From Halomonas dongshanensis (GTDB lineage: Bacteria; Pseudomonadota; Gammaproteobacteria; Pseudomonadales; Halomonadaceae): a DNA stretch of 64,000 bases. Both the position numbers and the translations under genes were made by a program. Under the pieces are notes generated by a model. It saw only the letters and a program-made list of their open reading frames with translations. It was not told the origin of the DNA and did no database searches. The stretch is from contig NZ_JAJISC010000006.1 in the NCBI RefSeq assembly GCF_024790395.1, forward strand, positions 1-64,000, read 5' to 3'. Positions within the stretch are counted from its first letter, which is position 1. Each line of letters begins with the position of its first letter. Positions 26,092-33,546 of the stretch are shown one piece after another.

Positions 26092-26133
26092 ATGGTGCTC
26101 AATAACGTAGTGCTCATTAACATAGTGCTAAGG
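26092..26133. repeat. Short tandem repeat, 15-bp period, in the flaG / PilZ-HD-GYP gap
   Basis: Two full 15-bp units and one partial: ATGGTGCTCAATAAC, GTAGTGCTCATTAAC, ATAGTGCTAAGG. They lie in the 279-bp divergent gap, on one face spacing of roughly 1.5 helical turns. They could be direct-repeat operator sites or simple leftover duplication. Confidence 0.6.
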
Positions 26134-26281
26134 GCAACGCGCGCCGCAGAGTTATGGCCCTATGCCTCTATCATCGACCCGTTATGCGAAATCTTTAAAG
26201 TGACGTCATGCGGGCGGGAGTGCGCCTTCTGCTATGCTCCCGCGCTGGATGCCATTGATGCTGTAACAGCAGAGGTAAACG

Positions 26282-27970
26282 ATGCAGGCGCTGCAAGGCG
26301 AGTGTGAGCGTATTGGCAGTGCCGCCGCTGTGGCGTCACTGCTCGACGTGCTGGTGGAAGTGGGCGGTGTATCGCTGTGCCTCGACGACGATGAGCGGCG
26401 CTTGGAGCCGGTCGTGTTGCAAGAGCAGCGTGGAGGCGAGGTTTTGATCATGGACCTGTCGTCGGTGAGTCATCTATTGCCACGGCTGCAGGAGGGGGAG
26501 CCCTTCGTGCTGCGCGGCCAGGCGCGGGGCCAACTGGTGTTCACGCCGCCCCTGCGCTTGCTGGAGATTCGACGCCTCGGCGAGCGTTTTCTCTGCACCA
26601 GTGCCTATCCCGACTACCTCGATGTGCTACAGCGGCGTGAATCCTTTCGGGCCGAGTTGCGCTTGGGGATGGGCGTGGCAGCTTCGCTATCGAGCGATGA
26701 GAGCGGTGACGTACAGGGCGAGCTGCGTGATCTATCCCAGGAGGGGTGTTTGCTCGAGCTTCCCCTCGCAGCGAGTGCGCTATTAGGCCGTACCGAACCC
26801 TCGCTCGACGTAGCGCTGGTCTTTCCCAACGGCACGCGCTTCGAGGCTCAGGTAGAGACTCGCCATCAGCGTGTCGACCCCGAGCGCCACTTGCTGCGCG
26901 TGGGCTTTCGCTTCATTGCGCTGAGCGCCGAGCAGGAGCGCCAGCTGTGGTATTTCGTCTGTGAGATCGAGCGCGAAGCGTCGCGCTATCAGAAAGAGGG
27001 TGGCGAGGAGCGTACCGCTTCACCGCTGTTTACGGCGCCCGAGCCGCGCCAGGGGATAGGCGACAGCGTCGGGCAGCGCGATATCCAGCACTACGCTACC
27101 CCCATGGCGCGCCGCCTGGTCAAGGTCGCCGCCTATATGAACGCCCAGTTGCTTGCGTTGCAGCAGGGCGAATGCATCGATGCCAAGCTGCTATCGCGTA
27201 GCGCCGATCGGCTCATGGCACTGCACGACGAGGACCGTGAGGCGCTTTTATTTGCCACACGCTGCCTGGGCGCCGAGCCGCTGCTGGTGCGACACGGCAT
27301 AGGCGTGGCGGCGCATCTCTTGGATCTGGTGGGGAGTAGCGTGCCACTGGACGTGCGCAAGGCCATCGTCGCCAGTGGACTGGTGCACGATCTGGGCAAG
27401 GCACTGGTGCCGCAGGTGGTCTTTCGTGCGGCACAGTTCGAGGCCTCCGAGCGGCAGGCGCTGCATGCTCATGTGAGCCTTCTGCTCGAGCGCCTGGAGG
27501 GCTGTCAGTGGCTCTCTACCGCCATTGCGGCAGCGGTGATCGGCGCTATCAACGAGCGTCTCGATGGCAGTGGCTATCCTGCTGGCGTAACCGGTGAGAC
27601 GCTCAACGAGCTGGCCAAGGCGAGCGCGGTGGTGGACGTGGTAGAAGCGATGCGGCGCGATCGAGCTGATCGCCCCGCGCGAACCACCCAGCAGATCTAT
27701 CGTCATCTGCTCGTTCATCCGCATCAGTTCGACCCTCAGTGGATCAAACGCTACATCGAACACTTCAAGGCGTTGCCTATTGGCAGCTTGGCGCGTTTTT
27801 CCAGCCAGCAGCTTGGCTGGGTGGTGCGTCTCGACGCTAAAGGTAACCCGACCGAAGTGCTGCCCACCCAGGGAACGGAGCCGCCCCGGCGCAATAACGT
27901 GGCAGAACCCGTACGTCAGGTGACGGAGAGGCTGGGTCGCCCCATCGGTGAAGTCGCCGTTTCGGCATAA
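26282..27970 (+). CDS. YcgR/PilZ c-di-GMP receptor fused to an HD-GYP-type domain
   Basis: A 562-residue fusion. Residues about 10-105 resemble the YcgR N-terminal domain. A PilZ domain follows with both c-di-GMP motifs, RxxxR (R119-R123) and DxSxxG (D150-G155). Residues about 290-500 are an HD-GYP-type domain: H338, H369-D370-LGK, H395/H397 and DGSGYP at 428-433. The usual HHE before DGSGYP reads INE (423-425), losing two His of the metal site, so phosphodiesterase activity may be weak or lost. It probably links c-di-GMP level to motor control. It is divergent from flaG and followed by the fliS operon. Confidence 0.88.
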   Translation: MQALQGECERIGSAAAVASLLDVLVEVGGVSLCLDDDERRLEPVVLQEQRGGEVLIMDLSSVSHLLPRLQEGEPFVLRGQARGQLVFTPPLRLLEIRRLGERFLCTSAYPDYLDVLQRRESFRAELRLGMGVAASLSSDESGDVQGELRDLSQEGCLLELPLAASALLGRTEPSLDVALVFPNGTRFEAQVETRHQRVDPERHLLRVGFRFIALSAEQERQLWYFVCEIEREASRYQKEGGEERTASPLFTAPEPRQGIGDSVGQRDIQHYATPMARRLVKVAAYMNAQLLALQQGECIDAKLLSRSADRLMALHDEDREALLFATRCLGAEPLLVRHGIGVAAHLLDLVGSSVPLDVRKAIVASGLVHDLGKALVPQVVFRAAQFEASERQALHAHVSLLLERLEGCQWLSTAIAAAVIGAINERLDGSGYPAGVTGETLNELAKASAVVDVVEAMRRDRADRPARTTQQIYRHLLVHPHQFDPQWIKRYIEHFKALPIGSLARFSSQQLGWVVRLDAKGNPTEVLPTQGTEPPRRNNVAEPVRQVTERLGRPIGEVAVSA

Positions 27971-27985
27971 AGGGCGCGTCGGGGT

Positions 27986-28012
27986 TAAAGTCTTGCGCCT
28001 CGGCGCCGATAT
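27986..28012 (+). promoter_or_regulatory. Sigma-28 (FliA) promoter of fliS-fliT-fliK2-fhlB
   Basis: TAAAGTCT, an 11-base spacer and GCCGATAT are one mismatch per box from the FliA consensus. It starts 16 bp after the stop of the PilZ/HD-GYP gene and 115 bp before fliS, with four tightly packed genes downstream. Confidence 0.9.
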
Positions 28013-28127
28013 AAACCGATATAAGAGACAGCAAGAAAGAGACAGCGGAGCCAGTGGCTCACGTGAATCGCTAACCGGCAAGTGGATGCGGCCTCGTCGC
28101 GCTGACTTGCCACAGGAGTGTCTACCC

Positions 28128-28541
28128 ATGACCTACTCTCGCGGGGCAGCCTACGGGCGCGGGGCCAGTGCCTATGCGCGCGTCGGCGTAGAGAGCGGAG
28201 TGCTCTCCGCCGATCCCCACCAGCTCATCGTTCTGCTATTCGATGGCGCCCAGGCGTCGTTGCGCGCAGCGCGTATCCACATGCAGGCGGGCAACGTCGC
28301 TGAAAAGGGCAAGGCGATCTCGAAGACGATTGACATCGTCAATAGCGGCCTGGCAGCGGCGCTGGACCGGGAGAAAGGCGGCGAGATCGCCGAACGTCTG
28401 GCATCGCTTTACGATTATATCGGCCGTCTGTTGCTAACGGCCAATCTGCGCAATGACGAAGAGAGCCTGAACCAGGCCGAAAGCCTGCTCGAAGACTTGG
28501 CATCGGCATGGCGTGAAATCGGACAATCGCAGAGCGCGTGA
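28128..28541 (+). CDS. fliS: Flagellin export chaperone FliS
   Basis: A 137-residue helical chaperone. The FliS motif DPHQLIVLLFDGAQASLRAA is followed by the KGKAISKTIDIVNSGLAAAL helix and an LYDYIGRLLLTANLRND segment. FliS binds the C-terminus of flagellin and stops it polymerising in the cytoplasm. The start is ATG 28128 with AGGAG upstream. Flagellin and FliD genes are not in the window. Confidence 0.96.
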   Translation: MTYSRGAAYGRGASAYARVGVESGVLSADPHQLIVLLFDGAQASLRAARIHMQAGNVAEKGKAISKTIDIVNSGLAAALDREKGGEIAERLASLYDYIGRLLLTANLRNDEESLNQAESLLEDLASAWREIGQSQSA

Positions 28542-28548
28542 GGCCCCC

Positions 28549-28947
28549 ATGTCCACATCTGTTTCCCCCCAAGAGGCGACCCAAACCACGCTCTTGGCGA
28601 CCTATGCCGAGCTGCTGGAAAGCGTATCGCACATGCTGGCACTGGCCCAAGACGAGCAGTGGGCCGAGCTGATCGATCAGCGTTCGCGCTATGTCGCCCT
28701 GGTTGAAGAGGTCAAGGCGCTAGACGCTGCGGTGGCATTGGATGCGGTGGGACGCCAGCGTAAGGCCGACCTGCTCGAGCGTATTCTCGAACACGACGTC
28801 GCTATACGCCGCCAACTGGTGGCACGCCGCGAGGAGCTGGGTAAGCTGATCGGTGTCTCCCAGCGCCAGCGCGATCTGCATCGCGCCTACGCCCCTCAAC
28901 AGGGAAGCGATGAGGCCATCGAGGATAGCGTCACGAGGTCGCGGTGA
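28549..28947 (+). CDS. fliT: Flagellar chaperone FliT
   Basis: A 132-residue all-helical protein of FliT type (LLATYAELLESVSHMLALAQ ... RYVALVEEVKALD). FliT is the chaperone for the filament cap FliD and in enterics also binds FlhDC to lower class 2 expression. FlhDC is encoded 1.6 kb downstream, so that loop is possible here. The start is ATG 28549, 7 bp after fliS. Confidence 0.85.
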   Translation: MSTSVSPQEATQTTLLATYAELLESVSHMLALAQDEQWAELIDQRSRYVALVEEVKALDAAVALDAVGRQRKADLLERILEHDVAIRRQLVARREELGKLIGVSQRQRDLHRAYAPQQGSDEAIEDSVTRSR

Positions 28948-30200
28948 GCGGCATCAACCCGCTGATCGATACTCTGATGCATCAGGTGCTGGGGCGCCGC
29001 GGTGAGGAGAGCGTGCAGCGCTTGGCCGAAAGTGTGCGCCCAGTGGCCCCCGGTGACGGCCCGCGAGCGGTTCAAGGCGATGCTCGCCTGGACGGCAAGC
29101 CCGACCAGGCCCTGTTGCAGGATCTGCGCCGATTGCCCCCGGCCCTGGAAACACTGGCGCGCAGTGACGCGCGCGCGCCGGGGGCGGCCGATGGGGCTAG
29201 CTCGACCCAAACCCATTTCAGTCCGGCTGCGCGCGGTATCGCCGATCTACTGCTACGCTTTCCGGCGCCGCCGGCAGCGCTGCGGCCCGAAGCACCTCTG
29301 CTCGCTGGCGGTGAGCGCGTCGAGTCCGCCCTGCTTGCGACCCGGCTCGAGGCCAGCGTGCGCGATAGCGGCCTGTTTTTTGAGTCGCATCTGAAACGCT
29401 GGTTCCAGGGCGATATGTCGCGGGCACAGCTGCAGCGCGAGCCGCAAATGCAGCTGATGCCTCGGCCCGCCATGCCAATGCTTACGGCAGCCCCCGCTGC
29501 CCCTGCGTTAGTATCGGTGCTTCCACCCAGCGCACCGCTTCTGCTGCCCCCAGGGGTAACGCTTGTGCCGGTGGCTGCTACTCCTACTGATCAGCACCCG
29601 CCTGCAAGCGCGGGGGGGAGTGTCGGCCCACTCTCGCCAGCGAGTATGCCTACGGCGCCTAAAAATGCGGGGCCAGCCGCTTTTTCGCCGACCCAAGGCA
29701 GCGCCATATCGCTAGCTGCGCAGGGCGAGGAGCGTGCCGAAAAGGCAGCGCCATCGCTGGGAAACCTGACCCAGGTCAAGTCGCCGCACGCCAAGGGCGA
29801 TATCGTCCACGAAAGCGTTCAGAGCTTGGTGCGCCACCAGCTTGAAATGCTGGTAGTGCCGACACTTCGCTGGGAAGGTGAGGTATGGGCGGGGCTTTTT
29901 ATGGCGCTGACCATGCATCTACCAATGGCTACCCAGGATAATGGCGCAGCGCAGCGCCAGGGGCGCGATGAATGCTGGCGTTCAGAAATGCAGCTGGACG
30001 TACCCTCGGTAGGACGCTTTACTATTGCGCTTTTACTTGTGCGCAATATATTGAGCCTTGATTTCACCGCGGCGGAAGCAGAAACGCTTACCCATATCGA
30101 AGTGGCGCTGCCCGCTTTGGAGCGGCGCTTGAGCGCCTTGTCGTTCGATCAGGTCAGGGTGCACGCCCGCCAGGTGAGCGCGGGGGAAGGCGATGAGTGA
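28944..30200 (+). CDS. Second FliK-like hook-length control protein
   Basis: A 418-residue protein with a helical N-terminal part, an Ala/Pro-rich middle (about 170-280) and a C-terminal domain of FliK type (CWRSEMQLDVPSVGRFTIAL ... LPALERRLSALSFDQVRVH). It is not similar in sequence to the large FliK at 16730-19558. Its GTG overlaps fliT by four bases. The next gene, an FlhB-C-like protein, overlaps it by 8 bp, so the two probably act together as a second switch pair. Late sigma-28 control is predicted from the upstream promoter. Confidence 0.78.
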   Translation: MSGINPLIDTLMHQVLGRRGEESVQRLAESVRPVAPGDGPRAVQGDARLDGKPDQALLQDLRRLPPALETLARSDARAPGAADGASSTQTHFSPAARGIADLLLRFPAPPAALRPEAPLLAGGERVESALLATRLEASVRDSGLFFESHLKRWFQGDMSRAQLQREPQMQLMPRPAMPMLTAAPAAPALVSVLPPSAPLLLPPGVTLVPVAATPTDQHPPASAGGSVGPLSPASMPTAPKNAGPAAFSPTQGSAISLAAQGEERAEKAAPSLGNLTQVKSPHAKGDIVHESVQSLVRHQLEMLVVPTLRWEGEVWAGLFMALTMHLPMATQDNGAAQRQGRDECWRSEMQLDVPSVGRFTIALLLVRNILSLDFTAAEAETLTHIEVALPALERRLSALSFDQVRVHARQVSAGEGDE

Positions 30201-30486
30201 CGCGCCGGAACAACGTCGCCAGGCCGTGGCGCTGGCCTATCAAGACGGGGAGCGCGCTCCTCGCTTGGTCGCTAAGGGGTATGGTGAGCTCGCCGAGCGC
30301 ATTCTGGCTGAAGCCAAGCGCCAGGGCATCTATGTTCACGATGCGCCGGAGTTGGTGGCGCTGCTGATGCAGTTGGATCTCGATGAGCATATTCCGCCAG
30401 CCCTTTACCAAGTCGTTGCAGAGCTTTTGGTATGGGTGTTTGAACTTTCTGCTCAAGATGGTATACAACCGCGCGCGGTTCAGTAG
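30193..30486 (+). CDS. FlhB C-terminal-domain-like protein (FhlB type)
   Basis: A 97-residue soluble protein that matches the cytoplasmic half of FlhB after its autocleavage site: AVALAYQDGERAPRLVAKGY, then LAERILAEAKRQGIYVHDAPELVALL and HIPPALYQVVAELLVWVFEL. It lacks the membrane part and the NPTH site. Such free-standing FlhB-C homologs are known in several bacteria and can in part replace the FlhB domain. Full FlhB is at 44908-46074. Confidence 0.88.
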   Translation: MSDAPEQRRQAVALAYQDGERAPRLVAKGYGELAERILAEAKRQGIYVHDAPELVALLMQLDLDEHIPPALYQVVAELLVWVFELSAQDGIQPRAVQ

Positions 30487-30589
30487 CCAAGGGAATAATA
30501 TTTATGCAACCATGGAAAAAAGTTAACAAGTAAATCCATGGCGCTCGATGAATGTATAAGTCCGCGCCCGCGTCGTGCGAAAGGACACC
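30487..30589 (+). promoter_or_regulatory. flhDC upstream region
   Basis: An AT-rich 103-bp leader before the flagellar master operon. Palindromes CCATGG (30510-30515), GTTAAC (30522-30527) and CCATGG (30536-30541) are clustered in it. No certain -10/-35 pair is visible. It is a plausible site for upstream control of flagellar synthesis. Confidence 0.4.
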
Positions 30590-30922
30590 ATGAGCCAGAT
30601 CAACTTTATCGATGAAATTCAGGATATCAATCTTGCCTACCTGCTGTTGGCCCAGCGGCTTTTGGGGGAGGATCGTGAGACGGCGATGTTTCGCTTGAAG
30701 ATCGACGGCGAACTCGCCGATCTTCTCGTCGGACTCAATGCTCGCCAGCTCGCCAAGTTGGCGCGTACCAATCAACTGCTCTGTCGCTTATGCCCTGTCA
30801 GCGCGGAGCAGGTCCAGCAGGTCGTCGATAACCCGCGCGACCAAGGGCTTGCCGGGCTGCATACGTCGCTGCTGCTGGCCACGCACCGGCGCGAGTCGGT
30901 CTCTGCCAAGGAGCCGTCGTGA
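30590..30922 (+). CDS. flhD: Flagellar master transcriptional regulator FlhD
   Basis: A 110-residue protein with the FlhD pattern [20 protein letters not shown] and [20 protein letters not shown]. FlhD with FlhC forms the activator of class 2 flagellar genes. ATG 30590 (MSQINFIDE) is chosen: AAAGGA lies 5 bases upstream, and an earlier GTG adds five atypical residues. It overlaps flhC by four bases. Confidence 0.95.
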   Translation: MSQINFIDEIQDINLAYLLLAQRLLGEDRETAMFRLKIDGELADLLVGLNARQLAKLARTNQLLCRLCPVSAEQVQQVVDNPRDQGLAGLHTSLLLATHRRESVSAKEPS

Positions 30923-31467
30923 GCCAGAAGAGCCTTATCGACGAGATGAACCAAGTGCAGCTTGCCATCGAGTTGATCGAGTTGGGGGCGCGGCTGCAGG
31001 TGCTGGAGACCGAAACCGAGCTTAGTCGCACGCGTTTGATCAAGCTGTATAAAGAAGTGCGCGGTATGTCGCCGCCCAAGGGAATGCTGCCGTTCTCCGC
31101 CGACTGGTTCATCACCTGGCTGCCTAACATCCACTCGTCGCTTTTCTACAACATGTACCAGGGCCTGCTTTTCGATACCGCGTGCGAGCGGATCGACGCC
31201 TTCGTCAAAGCTTACCGGCTCTACGGCGAGCAGATGACGCTCGAAGCCGTCGAACCTGTACTGGGGCTAACGCGGGCCTGGACGCTGGTGCGTTTTTTCG
31301 AGAGTGATCTGCTCCAGCTCACCGCCTGTGAGCGCTGCGGCGGACACTTCGTGACCCACGCTCATAGCCCGGCCCAGGGCTACGTCTGTGGTATCTGCCA
31401 GCCCCCTTCGCGGGCAGGCAAGACGCGCAAGTCGGTGCGTCATGACGATGTCAGAAGTGGAGAGTAA
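30919..31467 (+). CDS. flhC: Flagellar master transcriptional regulator FlhC
   Basis: A 182-residue DNA-binding partner of FlhD. The four zinc-binding Cys are present as CxxC (CERCGGHF) and CxxC (CGICQPP), about 20 residues apart. The [20 protein letters not shown] region is the FlhC core. GTG start overlaps the flhD stop. The FlhDC system, rather than FleQ/sigma-54, points to enteric-style control in this organism. Confidence 0.96.
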   Translation: MSQKSLIDEMNQVQLAIELIELGARLQVLETETELSRTRLIKLYKEVRGMSPPKGMLPFSADWFITWLPNIHSSLFYNMYQGLLFDTACERIDAFVKAYRLYGEQMTLEAVEPVLGLTRAWTLVRFFESDLLQLTACERCGGHFVTHAHSPAQGYVCGICQPPSRAGKTRKSVRHDDVRSGE

Positions 31468-31524
31468 GGTTCTGCCCCCTAGCAGCGCTAAGGCTCAGAA
31501 GGCTTAGATAGCACCAAAACGCTG

Positions 31525-31546
31525 CGGTTCTCGTGCATTAGAACCG
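31525..31546. promoter_or_regulatory. Inverted repeat in the flhC-motA gap
   Basis: CGGTTCT-N8-AGAACCG is a 7-bp perfect dyad with operator-like spacing in the 199-bp gap before motA. No T-run follows, so a regulator site is as likely as a terminator. No sigma-28 box is seen before motA. Confidence 0.4.
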
Positions 31547-31666
31547 AGCACCTGCCGGGTATCATGCCCCAAGACGATGAAGAACGACCGGCTTCGGGGC
31601 GCTAGGGGCGCTCAGTAGCGGCGCTCTTTGATGATGACAATCTGACGTATCGCAAGGACACTGCTC

Positions 31667-32536
31667 GTGCTGATCCCCCTTGGTTATTTGGTCGTGCTGC
31701 TTTCGGTCTTCGGCGGTTACGTGCTGGCTGGCGGTAGCCTAGGGCCGCTGTTTCAGCCCACCGAACTTTTGATGATCGGTGGCGCGGGTATTGGCGCCTT
31801 TCTGGCCGCCAATAACGGAAAGGCCATCAAGGCGACGTTCAAGATCTTGCCCAAGCTCAAACGCACCAAAAACTACAATAAAGGGCTCTACATGGAGCTC
31901 ATGGCGCTGCAGTTCAAGCTGCTCTCCAAGGTGCGTCGCGAGGGCATGCTGGGGATCGAGCGCGACATCGACAATCCCCAGGAGAGCGCGCTGTTCCAGG
32001 AGCATCCGAGCGTGCTGGCCGACCCGCATATCATGAACTTTCTCACCGACTATCTACGCCTGATGGTCAGCGGCAGCATGGAGCCGATGGAGATCGACGA
32101 GCTCATGCTGCATGAGATCGAAGCCTTCGAACAGGAGGCGCACATTCCCATCGACGCTATCGCCAAGGTAGGCGACGCCATGCCTGCCTTCGGTATCGTG
32201 GCGGCGGTCATGGGCGTGGTGAAGGCACTGACCTACGCCGATGCGGGTCCTGCCGAGCTTGGCCAGATGATCGCCCATGCGCTGGTGGGTACCTTCCTTG
32301 GGATCCTGTTGGGCTACGGCTTCATCAGCCCCGTCGCCAGCTACGCCGAGCGCCAAGCCAAAGAGGCCGAAAAGATGCTGCAGTGCATCCGTGTGACGCT
32401 GCTTGCGAGCCTGCACGGCTACGCCCCGCAGATCGCCGTCGAGTTCGGGCGCAAGGCGCTGCATACCGCCGAGCGTCCCACCTTCAGTGAGCTCGAAGAG
32501 TACGTGCGTGACGCCAAGAAGGCCGGTGGTGCATGA
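31667..32536 (+). CDS. motA: Flagellar stator protein MotA
   Basis: A 289-residue four-helix membrane protein. The start MLIPLGYLVVLLSVFGGYVLAGG and the motif ELLMIGGAGIGAFLAANNGK are typical of the proton-type MotA. The conserved loop EIEAFEQEAHIPIDAIAKVGDAMPAFGIVAAVMG follows. The GTG at 31667 gives the family N-terminus. It overlaps motB by four bases. Confidence 0.96.
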   Translation: MLIPLGYLVVLLSVFGGYVLAGGSLGPLFQPTELLMIGGAGIGAFLAANNGKAIKATFKILPKLKRTKNYNKGLYMELMALQFKLLSKVRREGMLGIERDIDNPQESALFQEHPSVLADPHIMNFLTDYLRLMVSGSMEPMEIDELMLHEIEAFEQEAHIPIDAIAKVGDAMPAFGIVAAVMGVVKALTYADAGPAELGQMIAHALVGTFLGILLGYGFISPVASYAERQAKEAEKMLQCIRVTLLASLHGYAPQIAVEFGRKALHTAERPTFSELEEYVRDAKKAGGA

Positions 32537-33501
32537 GCCAGGGGGGGAGCAAGCGTCCGATCATCATTCGGCGCAAGAAAGTCGTTCACGCCCACCACGG
32601 CGGCGCCTGGAAGATCGCCCTGGCAGATTTCATGACGGCGCTGATGGCGCTCTTTTTGGTGCTATGGATCTTGAGCGTGGCGAGTGAAGAGCAGCGCGAA
32701 GGGGTCGCCGAGTACTTCAGTGCGCCGCTGGTCGCTGCGATTACCGGCGGCGACCGTGCCGGTAGCACCCGCGTCATTCCCGGTGGCGGACCCGATCCTG
32801 CGCATATCGACGGTGAGCGGGTCCGCGTCTCCACGTTACAGCATACGCGCCCAAGCCCTCAGGAGCGGCGCTACTTCAACGACCTGCAAGAGCGTATCGA
32901 GCGGGCGATCGAGCGCGACCCCGAACTACGTCAGCTACGTCAGCAAATGCGCTTCGACATTACCCGTGAAGGGCTGCGGATTCAGCTGCTGGATACCGAG
33001 CAGCGGCCGATGTTCCAACTGGGTAGCGACCAAGTTGCTCCCTATATGCGCAGCCTACTGCGCACCATGGCGCCCTTGATCAACGATCTGCCCAACGAGC
33101 TCAGCATCAGCGGACATACCGACAGCGTCCCTTACGCCGGTGGCTATCGCGGCTACAGCAACTGGGAACTCTCCAGCGACCGCGCCAACGCCTCGCGACG
33201 TGAGCTGGTGATCGGCGGGTTGGAGCCGGCCAAGCTGCTGCGCGTTTCGGGCTACGCCGATCGCGTTACGCTGCCGGACATTCCCACCACCGACCCCATG
33301 AACCGGCGCATCGAGCTGATCGTCCTGCTGCCCGAGATCGCCGACGCCATTCGTAGCGCCAGTACGGCAAGCGGCAGTGAGCTGACCGCGCCAAGCCCGG
33401 ATAGCATTGATGACGCCATGCGCGAAAGCGACGTAGAGGCCGACCCAACAGAGGCAGATCCAACAACAGGCGCACAGTCGCCAACCACGCAAAGCGAGTA
33501 G
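32533..33501 (+). CDS. motB: Flagellar stator protein MotB
   Basis: A 322-residue protein: basic N-terminus, one membrane helix with the proton-binding Asp32 (ALADFMTALMALFLVLW), a plug/linker, and a C-terminal OmpA-like peptidoglycan-binding domain (LSISGHTDSVPYAGGY ... NWELSSDRANASRRELV). An acidic, Thr/Glu-rich tail closes the protein. It forms the first stator pair with motA. Confidence 0.96.
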   Translation: MSQGGSKRPIIIRRKKVVHAHHGGAWKIALADFMTALMALFLVLWILSVASEEQREGVAEYFSAPLVAAITGGDRAGSTRVIPGGGPDPAHIDGERVRVSTLQHTRPSPQERRYFNDLQERIERAIERDPELRQLRQQMRFDITREGLRIQLLDTEQRPMFQLGSDQVAPYMRSLLRTMAPLINDLPNELSISGHTDSVPYAGGYRGYSNWELSSDRANASRRELVIGGLEPAKLLRVSGYADRVTLPDIPTTDPMNRRIELIVLLPEIADAIRSASTASGSELTAPSPDSIDDAMRESDVEADPTEADPTTGAQSPTTQSE

Positions 33502-33546
33502 CGCCTGAGTGAACCCTATAGCGATGACCGGGAGATGGGGTGGGAA

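Noticed and set aside
26092..26133. CRISPR-like array
   Set aside because: The repeats are 15 bp, adjacent without spacers, and there are no cas genes; only a short tandem repeat.
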